From contig JAUKTV010000001.1 of NCBI GenBank assembly GCA_030549205.1, forward strand, positions 4,340,001 to 4,404,000: a stretch of 64,000 nt of DNA, given 5' to 3'. The notes under the pieces were generated by a model that saw nothing but the letters and a program-made list of their open reading frames with translations, did no database searches and was not told where the DNA came from. Of this stretch, positions 23,766-35,194 are shown piece after piece (the stretch's first letter is position 1; the number at the start of each line of letters is the position of its first letter). The stretch comes from Apiosordaria backusii. Lineage: Eukaryota > Ascomycota > Sordariomycetes > Sordariales > Lasiosphaeriaceae. A program made the position numbers and the translations under genes.

Positions 23766-26086
23766 TCATGCGCTTGAGAGTAACCTCTTTACTCCGTCAT
23801 GGTCATCCCAGGTTTCTCCCATGATACCTCTCAGATCGAATAATCTTGCAAATTCTAGGTCTTTCTCGGTGATGTCGTTGTTAACCCCGATTACGGATAG
23901 CAAACAGGCATGAAATATTCCTCTTGGGTAGTCTTCGTCCTCTTGGCGTTCTTGCCCCCCTGAACTGCGGGCTGTACCACCACCTCCATCATCATCATCA
24001 TCGTGTTGTTGATGGCGGCATTCATTCTCGTTTGCCCTTTGAGTTGCTACATCCCCTACCAGGCAGAGGTACAACAGGACTTGCTTCAGCTCTTGTTTTT
24101 TTGACGACGGTGATAATAATTCCCCTTCGATGAGCGGCTTCTGTTGTTGGCGGAGTTGTGGGTCTAGCATTTCCTCGTCGTCGTCGTCGTCGTCAGGGTT
24201 ATCATTACCACCTGCTGATTGCCTTGCTTGCTGCTCCGGATTGGATGATAGTACTATGACATGTTGGTAAATCCTTTCGAGATGTTGGCGCAAGATACCG
24301 AGGAGGATCTTGTAGCCGCCGAGGTTGCGGGGGTAGTCGGGGAGGAGCTCTTTGAGGAAGAGGAGGGAGGCGATGCGGAGGGATGGTTCGAGGTCTTGTT
24401 GTGTCATGTCTGGGGGTGTTGTTTCTGCTTCTTTGACGCCCGAGACAACGTTGGGGATTTGGCTCTCTCCTTGTTTGGTGTTATTGTTGAGAAGGTTGGG
24501 TAGGGTGAGGAGATCATAAGTGATGGACTGGAGCTCTTCTGTAAAGGAGTAAGGGTCGAATTTGATTGCTCTACTGCTGCCGCCAGTGCTGTTGTTGGTT
24601 GACTGGCGAGCTAGACGAACTGCCGAGCTGAAGGTTGCCAGTGATGTCAAAGTTGATAGAACGGACGGGTGGATGTTGAGCGGCTGGAGGATGGAGTTGA
24701 GAGTGTGGGAGACATGAGCAACGAGGACTGGCGGGAGGATAGCGGTTGTGGGCGAGGGTAGCAAAGAGCGAGTGAATCGTAGGTATGGAGTTGAGGCGAG
24801 GGCTGTGGCCCCTTTGAGATCGGCACTGAATCTGTCAGCCGACTGGACTGGGCTGCTGGAAAAGGGGCGAGGTTACTTGTGCATCCTCCTCACCACCCAC
24901 GTCGGCAGCCCTGTTCCCTGACCCAACCCCCCAGCACGTCAAGAACTTTTTGTAGACCGCGCATGTGCATATGCCAGTGGTCTAGTCTGCCGACATAGCA
25001 CTGGTTTTTGTTTCTGTTAGTTTTGTTCAGGGGGCCACAAAGCGGTAACGACAGGGGTATAACATACTCCCATCCAAGCTAGCATAGCGATGCAGTGCAG
25101 TGTTATTGCATCCACTCCTCCTCCCCCACTTCCATCCAGCTTCTTGTTCAATATAGCACAGATCTTGGAGATGTGATATGCAAACCCCCTTGCCTCTGTC
25201 TCAGGTTCCGACGAGAGGTGGTGCTGGCCGTGTATGACGGCTTCGGCGATTGTTCCGCACATTAAGACACAGTGAAAAGCGGCAATGTCGGACGACGCGA
25301 TGGAAGACTCTTCGCTATCGGAGCGGGCGGGGTTGTAAGTCAGGACGTCCTCGTAGGGGTAGAGTTGGAGGGCGAGGAAGTGCGTGTTGTAATGGTGGAA
25401 GAGCTTCAAGTCGGATTGGGAAGGGGAGAAGGGAGCAGGGTAGAAGCCGGTAGTTGATGACAGCTCGGTTGGCGGCCATGGCGGCGGTAGTGGTAGGGGG
25501 GGTGGCTAGGTAGGCTGTTGTTGACTTGAAGACGTTGCTGGTGGCGATAGTAGTGGTGGTGGTGATGGACAGCTGAAGAGGTGAATGGTTGTTGTTGCTG
25601 GGGCTGCTGAAAATACTGGAAGGCTGTCTCGTCGGCACGAGGCGATGGCGTAACTGCGGAAGAGCGAGATGATGGACGGGAGTCAGGAGAAGATAAGTAT
25701 GGAGAGGTTGAAGTTCTTCGGTGGTGGTGTTGGTGTTGTGCCTTCAGAGCGGTTCTTCGTCGTGGCTGCTTCTTGGTTTGCTGCTGCTGTCCTGATTCTG
25801 ACACAAAGCTGAGATTTGGTTTCTGGCCTTGGCCCTGCTCTGTGTTCTTTGGAATCCCAGAGCTCTGCAAGTTATTCTCGTTATCAACAAATGTGACCTG
25901 TGGATGAGTGGCCGTGTTTGATGGAGACTCTGTTGCCAGGCGAAACGACTGTTCGCCAGAAGGAGAAGAATCCTGAGCTGATGTGTTGACAAACGAGATT
26001 CCATTGAACTTCTGCCTTGAAACTTGGAGTCCACGGCGGGTGTTGACCAACTTCCCGTCCTTGATCGTTGCATTGAAGTGGTCCAT
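23766..26086 (-). CDS. Fungal_trans_2-like regulator, frame broken at two G/C runs
   Basis: Probable transcription-associated regulator of the Fungal_trans_2 superfamily, lacking a Zn2Cys6 finger. Pieces on the minus strand: 26086-25068, 25000-24877, 24825-23766. The start MDHFNATIKDGKL leads to FVNTSAQD, a motif common at the N-terminus of this family, then Gln/His/Ser-rich linker. The family core follows: DLKLFHHYNTHF, CIAMLAWMG spliced to CYVGRLDHWHMHMRGL, then NADLKGATALASTPYLRF. The literal frame breaks at the run 25496-25502 (G7) and at 24927-24932 (C6); one more base in each gives a continuous 734-residue protein with correct intron phases. Asp-rich (DDDDDD) and Gln-rich tracts lie in the C-terminal half. 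The target is unknown. A true double frameshift pseudogene is possible but less likely. Confidence 0.75.
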
Positions 26087-27794
26087 GTTGTTTGGTTCGC
26101 GACGTGTGAGTTCTCAGTTTCTTGTCTTGGCTCGAGTGCGGATTGGGTGGCTACTCCTGCAGTTGGGCGACTAAAGGGGGGTGAATTGGAAACAAAACAA
26201 GTCGTCAAGGTAACAAACGGTTTCTGGAAGCGGACAAGTCTTATGGAGCAGGGGAAGCGGCTGCAAGATAGAGTTTATGAGCAGATCGTGTCTCGCCTGA
26301 TCGTTGCCCCTGACCCTGTCCATAACCCTGTTTTCTCTCTACCTGCTCTGTTATTCTACTGGACACCTAGGGAGCTAGACGATGACATGCAATTTTTGGA
26401 ATTACCTATGCAACACACTGATCCGCGGGTTTTGCTGGCGGCCGCTTGACATGATACATAGAACTAACCCGAGTCCGCCATACCCTACAAAGGCCTCTGC
26501 CCGAAAAGAGCCTGAACTCCCCCACCGTTACGACGCCTAACAGGGCTGCAGGACGTGGCAGTTGAACCGCTGTTGTATGTATGTATATTGTAGTATGTGT
26601 GTACACTGTAAGTTGAACTAGCACGGCTTGGTGAGCACACCGTGGCGCCTTGCAATCACCCTCGAAGCTAACCTCAGCACGGTAATCCTGCCGCATACGG
26701 AAGTCTGATGATCCAAGCATATACGGGGTACATGCCATTTCTTCAGGCAAATCATTGCCTGGTCTTCTCCACGAGTTGCCATTTTGAGGTCCGCAGCAGG
26801 CCTGTAAACCGCAGTGCGCTAAGTTCTCACAGGCCAAACCATAGCATACCCACCAAGACGGTATGAGTAATCTGTTTCGCATATATTGTGACCATCGCGT
26901 CCTGTACACAAAGCTAGCAATTAATACCAACTCAAATGGTATCCGGATATCACATCTTCGGTATGCCGCCCAACCTCATGAGTGAGATCAAACCGCTGAA
27001 AAGTACAAGACACCGAGGTCCTACATCACGCCCGTATATGCCAAATAGGTAGCTTAGTCAAGCCAGGCTCCAGCTGACAATAGATGGAATTAGCTCCGCG
27101 GATGGAACATTGACGGAGACAGGCCCGTGTTACTGCTGGACGTGGACTCGTGCCTCGGCGGGCGTCTCACGGTTTCCACAACTGGCAAGCAGATTCTTGT
27201 CAATACGGCATAGAAAAGAAGGTTATTTCCACCGTCGTCCCCGGCCGGGGATCAGCGGGATTGAACCACACGGGTAGATCCTCGGTCCAAGTTGTCCTAC
27301 GGCGCATAAACGCCCGTTGTCATATTTCAATATGTTTAAATCCATCAAGGTCCGGTAAACAACCAATAATTGCTGTAAGCTTCCTCGATTTAAAGTGCCA
27401 AAGGCCAAGATTCGGTGGTGGAGTTGTTGAAGCCTCCGAATATGCGCTGTTACCGGGAAACTGGGATCTCACGTCAGCCACCGCGAATAGGTCAGCGGAT
27501 TACAGAAGGACACACTGGAACATGCCGATTTCCCACCTCCACCAGCATGTCCGGCCGTCACCGGTAGTTATATGCCCGCAAAACCTTGGTTGGAAAGTTC
27601 CACGTCCTCTTCCATTATCTGTCATGCGTGGCTCGCCCCCACCCCGGGATCGATTCCGATATGCAAGGGCGTTTGGTATGACCCTAGTAAATCGTAGATG
27701 TAACCCGTCATCTTTCATGCAGAAGCCAAGTCTTGCATGCCATAACTAGCGTGAGTGCGTTCGTGGCCCTAGAAACGGCTATCCGTGTAGAATC
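26087..27794. other. 1.7 kb intergenic region
   Basis: No gene supported. A 199-residue frame at 27150-27749 has no domain-like text and its composition is uneven; it looks like chance or old decay. A few alternating TATGTA tracts lie near 26575-26610. Expected to hold the promoter of the Fungal_trans_2 gene and the 3' flank of the PrpF gene. Confidence 0.5.
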
Positions 27795-28990
27795 CTAGTA
27801 GTAGACCTTCCCTTTCATCAGCACCCGGGCAGTCCTGTGCAGCTCGGCCGAGACAATCTTTCCGTCCTTGACGGTAACTCCCACGTCAAGCTTGCCACTA
27901 GGATGTTCAATAACAACAACACCACTCTTCTCATCAAGCCCAACCGCAAGCTGATTTGGAATCGTCCCCGGAAGTCTCGCAGCCGCACCAAGACATAACG
28001 CAAGCGTCAACGGAGCCGCCTTATGCGCCTGACCCATCGACAAAGCCAAGCACCTGATATTCGCTCCCTTCCCATCCCTTCGGGATACCATCCCAGGAGG
28101 AAACACCATCACAACCTTCGGCACGCTCTCCGTCTTCGGATCCAACCCCATCATCTCCGCCCCCGCCTGCCTAATCTCCTCCAACTTCTCCCTAAGCCCC
28201 CCATCCTCCTCCACCCTCCCCGGCGTCAACCCCTCAATCCCCTCAACCCCCAAATCCTCCACCCTAACAAAAACCCCCGGATTCCCAACATCAACCAAAC
28301 TCGCCTCCACCGCCCCTCCCCCCCTCAACCTCAGCACATCCACCCCCCGTCCCGTAGGCAGCGTCCTCCCCGTCTTCGCCCCCCCCGGCTCCAAAAAGCT
28401 CATCACAATCCTACTCCCCCCCCCGGAACCCCATCCATCTCATACCCACCCCCCGAATCAAACCTCAACGGGTTCCCCCCCACCTTAAACCTGCTGTGCA
28501 CCACCTTCCCAGTATTCGTATTAAATATCCTCATCATCCCCACCATTTCCTCCTCTCCTTCCCCCTCCCATTTTCTAAACTCAACCCCCCTCCTCCCCAA
28601 CCCCCAATCATAAGCAACCGGCCCAACAATACTCGACAAGTTCCCACAATTCCCCGCCATATCCAATTTTCCATCCCTAATCCCAACCTGCACAAACGTA
28701 AAGTCTACATCCGCATCCCTCCTCCTAGACGGCGACAGCACGCACATCTTGGAAGTAGACGACACCCCCGACCCCATCCCGTCCAGCTGCCTCCCGTAGG
28801 GATCCGGTGAGCCCATCACTTTGGGGAGGACTTCCTTCCAGTGGCTCCTGGGTGGCAGGTCGTGCTCCCAGACAACAAGACCGTTGGACGTCCCGCCCCT
28901 GGCAAAAATAGCGGGAAAGGATTTTTGGGGCGTCTGGCGGGCTGCTTCGAGGGGGAGGCGGACGAGCCGCTGTATTGTTTTGCTTCTCAT
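27795..28990 (-). CDS. PrpF-family isomerase (DUF453), one-base frame break
   Basis: PrpF proteins isomerise methylaconitate-type trans acids; bacterial PrpF works in propionate use, while fungal substrates are not settled. No intron. The first part (28990 on) reads FARGGTSNGLVVWEHDLP, GSPDPYGRQLDGMGSG, SSTSK and AGNCGNLSS, containing the Lys and Cys proposed as catalytic in the family. The second part reads VMSFLEPGGAKTGRTLPTG, LALSMGQAHKAAPLT and ARLPGTIPN, then HPSGKLDVGV. The two lie in adjacent frames, parted at a C9 run at 28416-28424. With one more base the join is MDGVPGGGSRIVMSFLEP, exactly the family pattern, and a 398-residue protein results. The usual RGGTSKG carries Asn for Lys here. 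No other propionate genes are near. Confidence 0.88.
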
Positions 28991-29256
28991 TGTGGGCGAT
29001 ATGAGACGGCTTGTGACAGAAATTGTCGTGACTTTCAGTAATTGAGTGAGCGGAATAGGTAATCTATTCAGTTGCTAAAATTGTTATTGGCTAGGAAAAA
29101 AAATGTAAAGCCCGGGGTTATTGATCGCGGATCATATCGAAATTTCTTGGAAGTGAGTGTCGATTTGTGATGTGCTTGGTGAGTGGATGCAAAAACATCG
29201 GTTCCCCTTCCCGAACTGGTTTGGCGACGTGAACTGATTGGATGCAATGATAGAAT

Positions 29257-29318
29257 TTAACCCTAACCCTCTCCGGCTGATCCATAAGAGAGCACTGATC
29301 CCTGTCTCCCCTAACCCT
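29257..29318 (-). promoter_or_regulatory. Two telobox-like CCCTAA sites before the PrpF gene
   Basis: TTAACCCTAACCCT at 29257-29270 and CCCTAACCCT at 29308-29318 lie about 270-330 bases upstream of the PrpF start. They match two telomere-type hexamers each. Telobox sites in promoters are known in several fungi; a role here is inferred. An internal telomere scar is unlikely at such length. Confidence 0.4.
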
Positions 29319-29630
29319 GGATTTAAGGGGTATTGACACTCTCTACATGGCTGCCTATCGATGCTCACTACTCACTGGCAAGAAAGATTGCTATGTTACA
29401 AGGTCGTATGGGTTGTTCAAATTCATCATTACACATTACTCTATCAAAACTCCTGGCATCGCTGCCTAAATCTATCCTCTAGCTTCTTGAAATCACATTC
29501 AGCATGATCGATCATCAGGGTCATTCACCCTGCCCAATTTTCCCACCGTAAACCCGTGTTGAACCGACCACCAAACTTTTCCCATCTTTGTCAACTCCCA
29601 GTAACGCCATTAAAGCAAAATCTCGAACCA

Positions 29631-32273
29631 TCAACCGACATGCGGCCTCGTACCCGAAATCTCACAATTCGGCATCCCCGCCTGCCAATTATTCTGCACA
29701 TACGGCACCAAAAAGTCCCTCAGCGTGTAATTCCACGGCTCCATGTAAAACTTGATGTCGTCCGCCGTGTAATTCCCCCCCAGCGCCGCGAGTAAATCGT
29801 CGTTGATACTATCCACCCCTAAAGTTAGCCATCCATCCACCCCCTTTTTCCTGCTTCCAACCTTCTCTTCTTCGAAGGAGAACTTACAAATCATTAAAAA
29901 CCAAATCCACCACCCTTGGCTCCCTCACCATCCCCTTCCTCCCTCCCTGTTTTCTCACCGGGAAACCAGCCGTAGTCCCAAAATACGCCGGAATCTCAAA
30001 TTTCGGAATCTTGCCGTGAATCGTATCATCCCCATCCGCCCCAAAATCATCCTCCGTCGTATATCCCACCTCGAGCACCTCCTGCCTCCTCCCACCACCA
30101 TTGCCCACCGGCACCCCCATGATCTCTTCTCTCTTTCCCAGTTTCCTCTCTCCCATCACCCCCATCTTCCCAATAGTCGGATTGACACACTCCTCCCCTT
30201 CCATAATACCCCATTCCCTCTTTTGTTTGGGTGACGTGGTAGAGTTATACTCAACCCTCCTCCCCTGCCCCGCCCCCTTCTTGTTCATCCTCTCCAACAC
30301 CCCTTTTGCCCTCTCCCAGCTCACCTCAGGTATGTAAACCACCACACTTGGAAACGGCGACGTGATATAATTATCATCCATCGTGAACGGTCCCTTGTGC
30401 AAGTCAAACCTTGCCATTCCCGTGTTGGAAATATGCACCCTCGGAATATGCGCTCGTTTTGGATTCACAATCTGTGACGCCATCGCATCCGCGAGAAAGG
30501 TATATAGCGAATTAGGAGCCATAAACGGCACACAGCTCAGGCAATACGTCTGCGGAGTGCAGCCGTACACCTTCCACAACCCCATTTGCTGGCGGTAGGA
30601 GGTGATACTAGACGAAACTTGTGCGCCGGCTTGTTTGAGCTGGAACGAGGTGTTTGATGCGGAGGGCGAGGAGATTAGGTTTTGCTGGTGGTGGTAGGTG
30701 CCGGAATGGAGGAATTGCGAGCCAGGGGCGTGGTAGTCAAAGGTTAGGCGGTTCCAGTCGAGATACCGCCGCGAGTACAAAAAGGGGGAGATGGCCAGCT
30801 GGCGTTTCTTCTTGTCGATGGCTTTGGGGTTGACTGGATTTGTGACCAGGGCTGTGCGGTTGGGGTTGGGGACACCCTCCGGGTTAAGAGGCCCGGTGAA
30901 ACCGCTGTTGGAGGAGTTGAAGCCAGACATGGAGAACCAGCCGAGGGATTCGCAGTATCGGCCTTGATATGTCAGCTATATCATGCCAGAAAAGCCTAGG
31001 AGAAAACACTTACCAGACTCGGAGGCGGTGGAACTCTGATCGTAAACTACAAAGTCTCGCATATGACTGTGTCCACCTGTCTGATGTTAATTTTGTATCT
31101 TCATTTGGATGTCGAGTGGAAGGAAATTTACGGACCAAACATCTGGATCGGTGTGTCGGAATGCGCCTCTCTGATGGCAGAGTAAACCGTCTTCAATGTA
31201 CTGGCCTGGCGTCCTGGACGTGCCGAATTGTGGCCAAGCACAAGGAAGACATCGATCGGCTCTGGATGATGAATCGCTTGCTGGAACCAGTCCTGCTTGA
31301 CCATGTCCGCGGCCTTGGTGATCCTTGAAGCGTTTGTATTCGCTGCTCAAGTTAGATATCTCGTTCCCAGACCTGAGAATTGGTGCGTACCCGTGAAGTC
31401 AAAGAGGACGCCAAAAGCCATGATCCGAAGGCCTAGAGAAGTCTATCAGTCGGGTCCTCATAACGAACAACGTAAGAGAGCAACCGACCATGTTCCGTAG
31501 TAAAATATTTGTGCGTCTTCCCAACGTACTCCCACTCCTGAGTGTCAGGGTTCATGATCTGAACGTTGGAGGTCAGGTACTTGTCGCCCCATGCATTGCT
31601 GAAGTTGTTGAAAGTCTGATAGGCTACTTCAGATGCATACAGCTCATGATTGCCTGCAAAGCTCATTCGTATCAGCATGATTTCACTTTTTTTAGAGAAT
31701 AGATTGGAGAGGAGAAGCATACCAATAGTTAACAAGTCATACCCCGTCTGCTTGACAAAGATCTCGTTGGAAATCTCTCCGTTTGGCGTTGTGGAATCAC
31801 TCAAGCCCGTTCCATCGTGAAGATCGCCAGAATCTACAAGCAGTAAATCCACTCCAAGATTCTGGGCTCTCCTTTTCATGGTTGCCACGAACGAGACATA
31901 ATCACCCCAATCGGCTCCGTAGTTGGCCTCTTTAATGTGACCAGATAGCCACCCGTGAGTGTCGGACTAAATCCACGTGAGTTCGTAAACAGCTCATTCT
32001 AGATAATATCAAATCGCTGCACCAATGCTCATCTGCTATTCGGCTTCGGGAGGGTGAACAAACTGTGTGTAACACATTCAACTGCCCCCATTGCAACGGC
32101 CTCGTAGGACCATACCTCGCATCCAAGGCACCAGGCTGCATGCGTTTCACAACCCGCACGTGTTTCGACGCATGCTCGTCGATGGGACCGTAGCAGCTGT
32201 CACAAGCTAGCACCGCCAACGGACTGAGCGTTGCGGCAGCTGACAACCTGCCCAGGACACGGGACAGCTTCAT
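29631..32273 (-). CDS. Secreted/vacuolar calcineurin-like metallophosphoesterase
   Basis: 5'-nucleotidase-like phosphoesterase related to yeast YHR202W. Eight exons: 32273-32064, 31966-31723, 31653-31489, 31432-31391, 31342-31136, 31076-31014, 30962-29888, 29808-29631; every join keeps phase, giving 727 residues. A signal peptide (SAAATLSPLAVLA) precedes CDSCYG. The metal-site blocks are DTHGWLSGH, VDSGDLHDGTG, then GNHELY spliced at the Gly codon, VLGHNSARPG and GGHSHMRDF. The C-terminal 350 residues form the nucleotidase-type second domain (DFHAPGS-like text, YCLSCVPFMAPNS). Expected in the vacuole or outside the cell, hydrolysing phosphoesters. For the last exon I chose acceptor GGATAG (29809-29810) because it restores VFNDFINDDLLAALG; a better-looking TTTAG lies just upstream but is out of phase. 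Confidence 0.88.
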
Positions 32274-33299
32274 CGCGAGTCGTCGTCTTTATCGTCCGGT
32301 ATTCAGCAAGACCGTTTTATATCAATATCTGAGATCTTGAAAGAAGAGATCGGCGATGAGCCAGCCCGGCTACCAGAACCGGGGACAACACCGAGGTTAA
32401 AGGAACGGTTGGTGGGTGGTGGAATATTTGGTGCCGGCCAGGTCCAGTCCCACTTCTCGAACGGTGCAGAGACAACACGAGGACAGGAAAATCTGGAAGG
32501 AGAAATTCTTAGTCTTTTAGGGGACCGGGGAAGTGACGAAGCCACGTACTTGTCCGTCAGCCTCTGGGTCCCGGAATCCTTTTATCTGCAGTGAAGAAAT
32601 CGTGAATGAGTCAATGTAGCCGCAAGCCCCTGAGGCCGAATGAACGCCACACGAAGATTCTCGGCTTGTGGACCATCAACACCACCGTTGAGACCAAAGG
32701 TGGTAACTGGTCGCTTTGGGCCGACCCGAGGATGTGGCAGACGATTTTCCCCGAAAGTTGTGTGTGACTGTGTGGAAAGCTCCTGATGGGAAGATGATGT
32801 GTGCCATCATGTTACCGATATGTGGTGGAAGGCGCCGGAGACTGCCATAAAATCATGCTCCTTCCAATATATGGTGCCTCGCGCCTCCCCTTGCGAGCTG
32901 GCAAAGAGCACTCATGACGCAACATTGAGAGATGTGCTGCCTTTGGCGGGAAGTTCAGGGTATTACCATGCTATCGGCATCTCGGGTACCGACGGAATAA
33001 ACAGATTGTGTGAGTGAGGCTTAAGATGTTAGTGTTCAAGCCACGAAGCCACGTCTGAAACGCGGTGAACTGTTTGAAGTGGTGAAGTCTCCGACGGCCC
33101 CGAGTGATCGAGAGCCGGTCTTGTTGGGAGACATGATATATGCCTGACTTGTAGCCAAAGAAAGACGGCCTTGCCGAATCAAGAGCCCCTCCATTTTGTT
33201 TCGGAGCCGTCGGTGTCAACGATGAACAAAGTCAAGCCCAAAGAGCCAAAAAGAAAAAAAAGCCATTGCTTTTAGGTTTTTAAAAAAGTAAATTTAAAT
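32274..33299. other. Intergenic; no protein gene supported
   Basis: Upstream flank of the phosphoesterase gene and 3' flank of the tRNA gene. Frames are short and lack domains. Just past the tRNA 3' end (33240-33299) the DNA is A/T-rich with A and T runs, which on the tRNA strand includes T tracts able to end Pol III transcription. Confidence 0.55.
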
Positions 33300-33393
33300 T
33301 GGATGCACCCGGGATTGAACCGGGGACCTTTCACAGGTAATCGCGCCTTTGAGAGGATGCGAAGCGAAAATCATACCACTAGACCATACACCC
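33300..33393 (-). tRNA. tRNA-Ala(CGC) with a 22-nt intron
   Basis: The minus strand folds as a tRNA. The acceptor stem GGGTGTA/TGCATCC ends in discriminator A (33300) and contains a G3-U70 pair, the alanine identity element. The T-arm is CCCGG-TTCAATC-CCGGG. The anticodon stem TTCGC/GTGAA closes a loop TT-CGC-A...T, so the anticodon is CGC, reading GCG. A 22-nt intron (33357-33336) sits after position 37, the standard site. Mature length is 72 before CCA. The D-arm text GTCTAGTGGTATGAT resembles fungal tRNA-Pro, so a proline origin was considered, but the anticodon and G3-U70 both say alanine. T-rich text follows the 3' end. Confidence 0.92.
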
Positions 33394-33748
33394 TTAGGAA
33401 TTGTTGGCGATTAGGGATGAAATTAGCCTACTTGAAGGTCAACTTCTCGTTCAGACTTGAAAAGAGGTCTGTCTCCTCTCTTCAGTATAACCTCATCGCG
33501 CTCTCCTCCTCAAATAGTCAAATGGAGCAATTAGCAAGATGAACCCACGACAATAACACAGAATATACATTAAAATACGGCATTGTGGGACATGCCTAGG
33601 GTATCATTTACCAGAATCCTCAATGGGTGAGATGAACTACCCAAAGGCTCCTGTCAATACGCAAAAGTCAAAAGTTGGTATCTTCATCCACTGCTCGCAG
33701 CCAACTTTAGAGACCACCACGCCCAGAAGGATGTTGCAGGTTACCAGC

Positions 33749-35194
33749 TTAAAGGTCCTTAACCGTATCGCTGGCATCCCATGCTTCATCCGCAAAGTCG
33801 CGCTCGTCCCACTCCTCATTGTCTGAGAAATTCTGAGCTGCATACTGATAGGCGTTGTGATCAAACTCATCCTCCCAGTCAAGATCCTCGTCGGGATATT
33901 CATGGGCATAGTAGTTCTCAGCTGCACACAAACCGTTAGCACTTTTCATCTTACTAGGGGCCTCAGGTACTCACCATTTTCATCATCCTCGTCCTCAGGA
34001 AATTCATCATCAGTCTCGTCCTCATTGCCGTAAAAGAACTCAGCGATATCGGGCTCATTATCAAAGACAAGCAAGCCGACGCGGTGGGCTGGTACGACCT
34101 GGTCTCGCAACCGCTCAGCGGGAACACGCTCATACGTCTCGATCACATAATCATCGTCGTCTGAGGTCTCGATGATGTCGATATCCATAGTGGAGGCCGC
34201 AGCTGCAGCCGCGGCCGCTTGCTCCTTAGCCCGCTCCTGTTGGGCCACGTACTCCGTCGGGTGCCGCTCGTGGTAGCGGAGCTTGGGAGCCTTTGGCCGA
34301 AATGGCGACTTGGCTGGGCTAGATTTGGATTTGGCGTTTAGTTGATCCATTCGGTCTAGATTCTTGCTGATTTCACCCAGTGTCCAGGTATCCATGACCC
34401 TGGATAGCTCGTCCATGTCGGCTGCTCGGCTGTGCATAGATGGGGGTACGGTGGGCTTCAGACTCGTTGTAGATTCGGATGCTGACGCCTTGTTACGAGG
34501 CTTGGTCCCTGGCCGCTTGTAGATAACAGGCTTTGTGTCTGGTTCCTGGGAAGATGAGGATGAAGTCTTGGCGGGCAAAGAGTTATCCGACGGTTGCGGT
34601 GTGTTGGGTTGTTCGAGAATATCCTTGACAACCTGGGGGGTCAGAATTGCTGACTTTTGTCTCTTTGGGCCCCTCTCAACAAAGACAGCAGGAGCGCCGC
34701 GTTTCTTGGTCACGCCAGCAGATGGCTGTGCCGAGTTGGGCTTTGACAGGTGGAATTTACGCAAGTTAACCGTCGGGTCGCTCAAATCAGCTGCACCTGG
34801 CGCCAGGACTGTTGCGGACGCCAACGCAGGCACCGGCTCAAGGGTCGTGGAGGCATTGGAACTCGGAGCCTTGGGTGTTTTCTTGGGGCGATTCAGCCGT
34901 CTCTCATCGCCTTCCTCAGTTGGCACAATGGTAGGGATTGCAGAGCTGGTGTCTTGTTTCTCCTGTTTGCCCTGCTCGACAGCGACTTGCTTGCGCTGAT
35001 AGACCCAGCCGACTTCCTCGGATATAATGCGATAACGCTTGCTCCTATCGACCCCTGTGATACACAGTGGTCAGTACAGCGAACGACGCATGAATGGATG
35101 AGGTCTAGAGGCACGCACGAAGAAAGTCGACAGGGGCCTCGTCTATGCCACGTTTGCGCTTCACCTGGATCGTATCGGGTGGTAACGCCGCCAT
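33749..35194 (-). CDS. IWR1: RNA polymerase II nuclear import factor IWR1
   Basis: IWR1 binds assembled Pol II and directs its nuclear import with importin. Exons 35194-35119, 35054-33975, 33921-33749 give 442 residues. N-terminal TIQVKRKRGIDEAPVDFLR joined to VDRSKRYRI is the conserved start and includes the bipartite basic import signal. The middle is disordered with VFVERGPKR and an Ala run. The Iwr1 domain lies at the acidic C-terminus: VGLLVFDNEPDIAEFFYG, then DEDDEN spliced to AENYYAHEYPDEDLDWEDEF and AYQYA. Intron phases agree. The tRNA-Ala gene lies 356 bases downstream on the same strand. Confidence 0.92.

Noticed and set aside
27255..27275. B-box-like GGTTCAATCCC on the minus strand
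   Set aside because: The flanking text does not fold into T, anticodon or acceptor stems, so not a tRNA.
27150..27749. 199-residue plus-strand frame
   Set aside because: Begins near a promoter-like region, with no domain, uneven composition and no related text in other frames.
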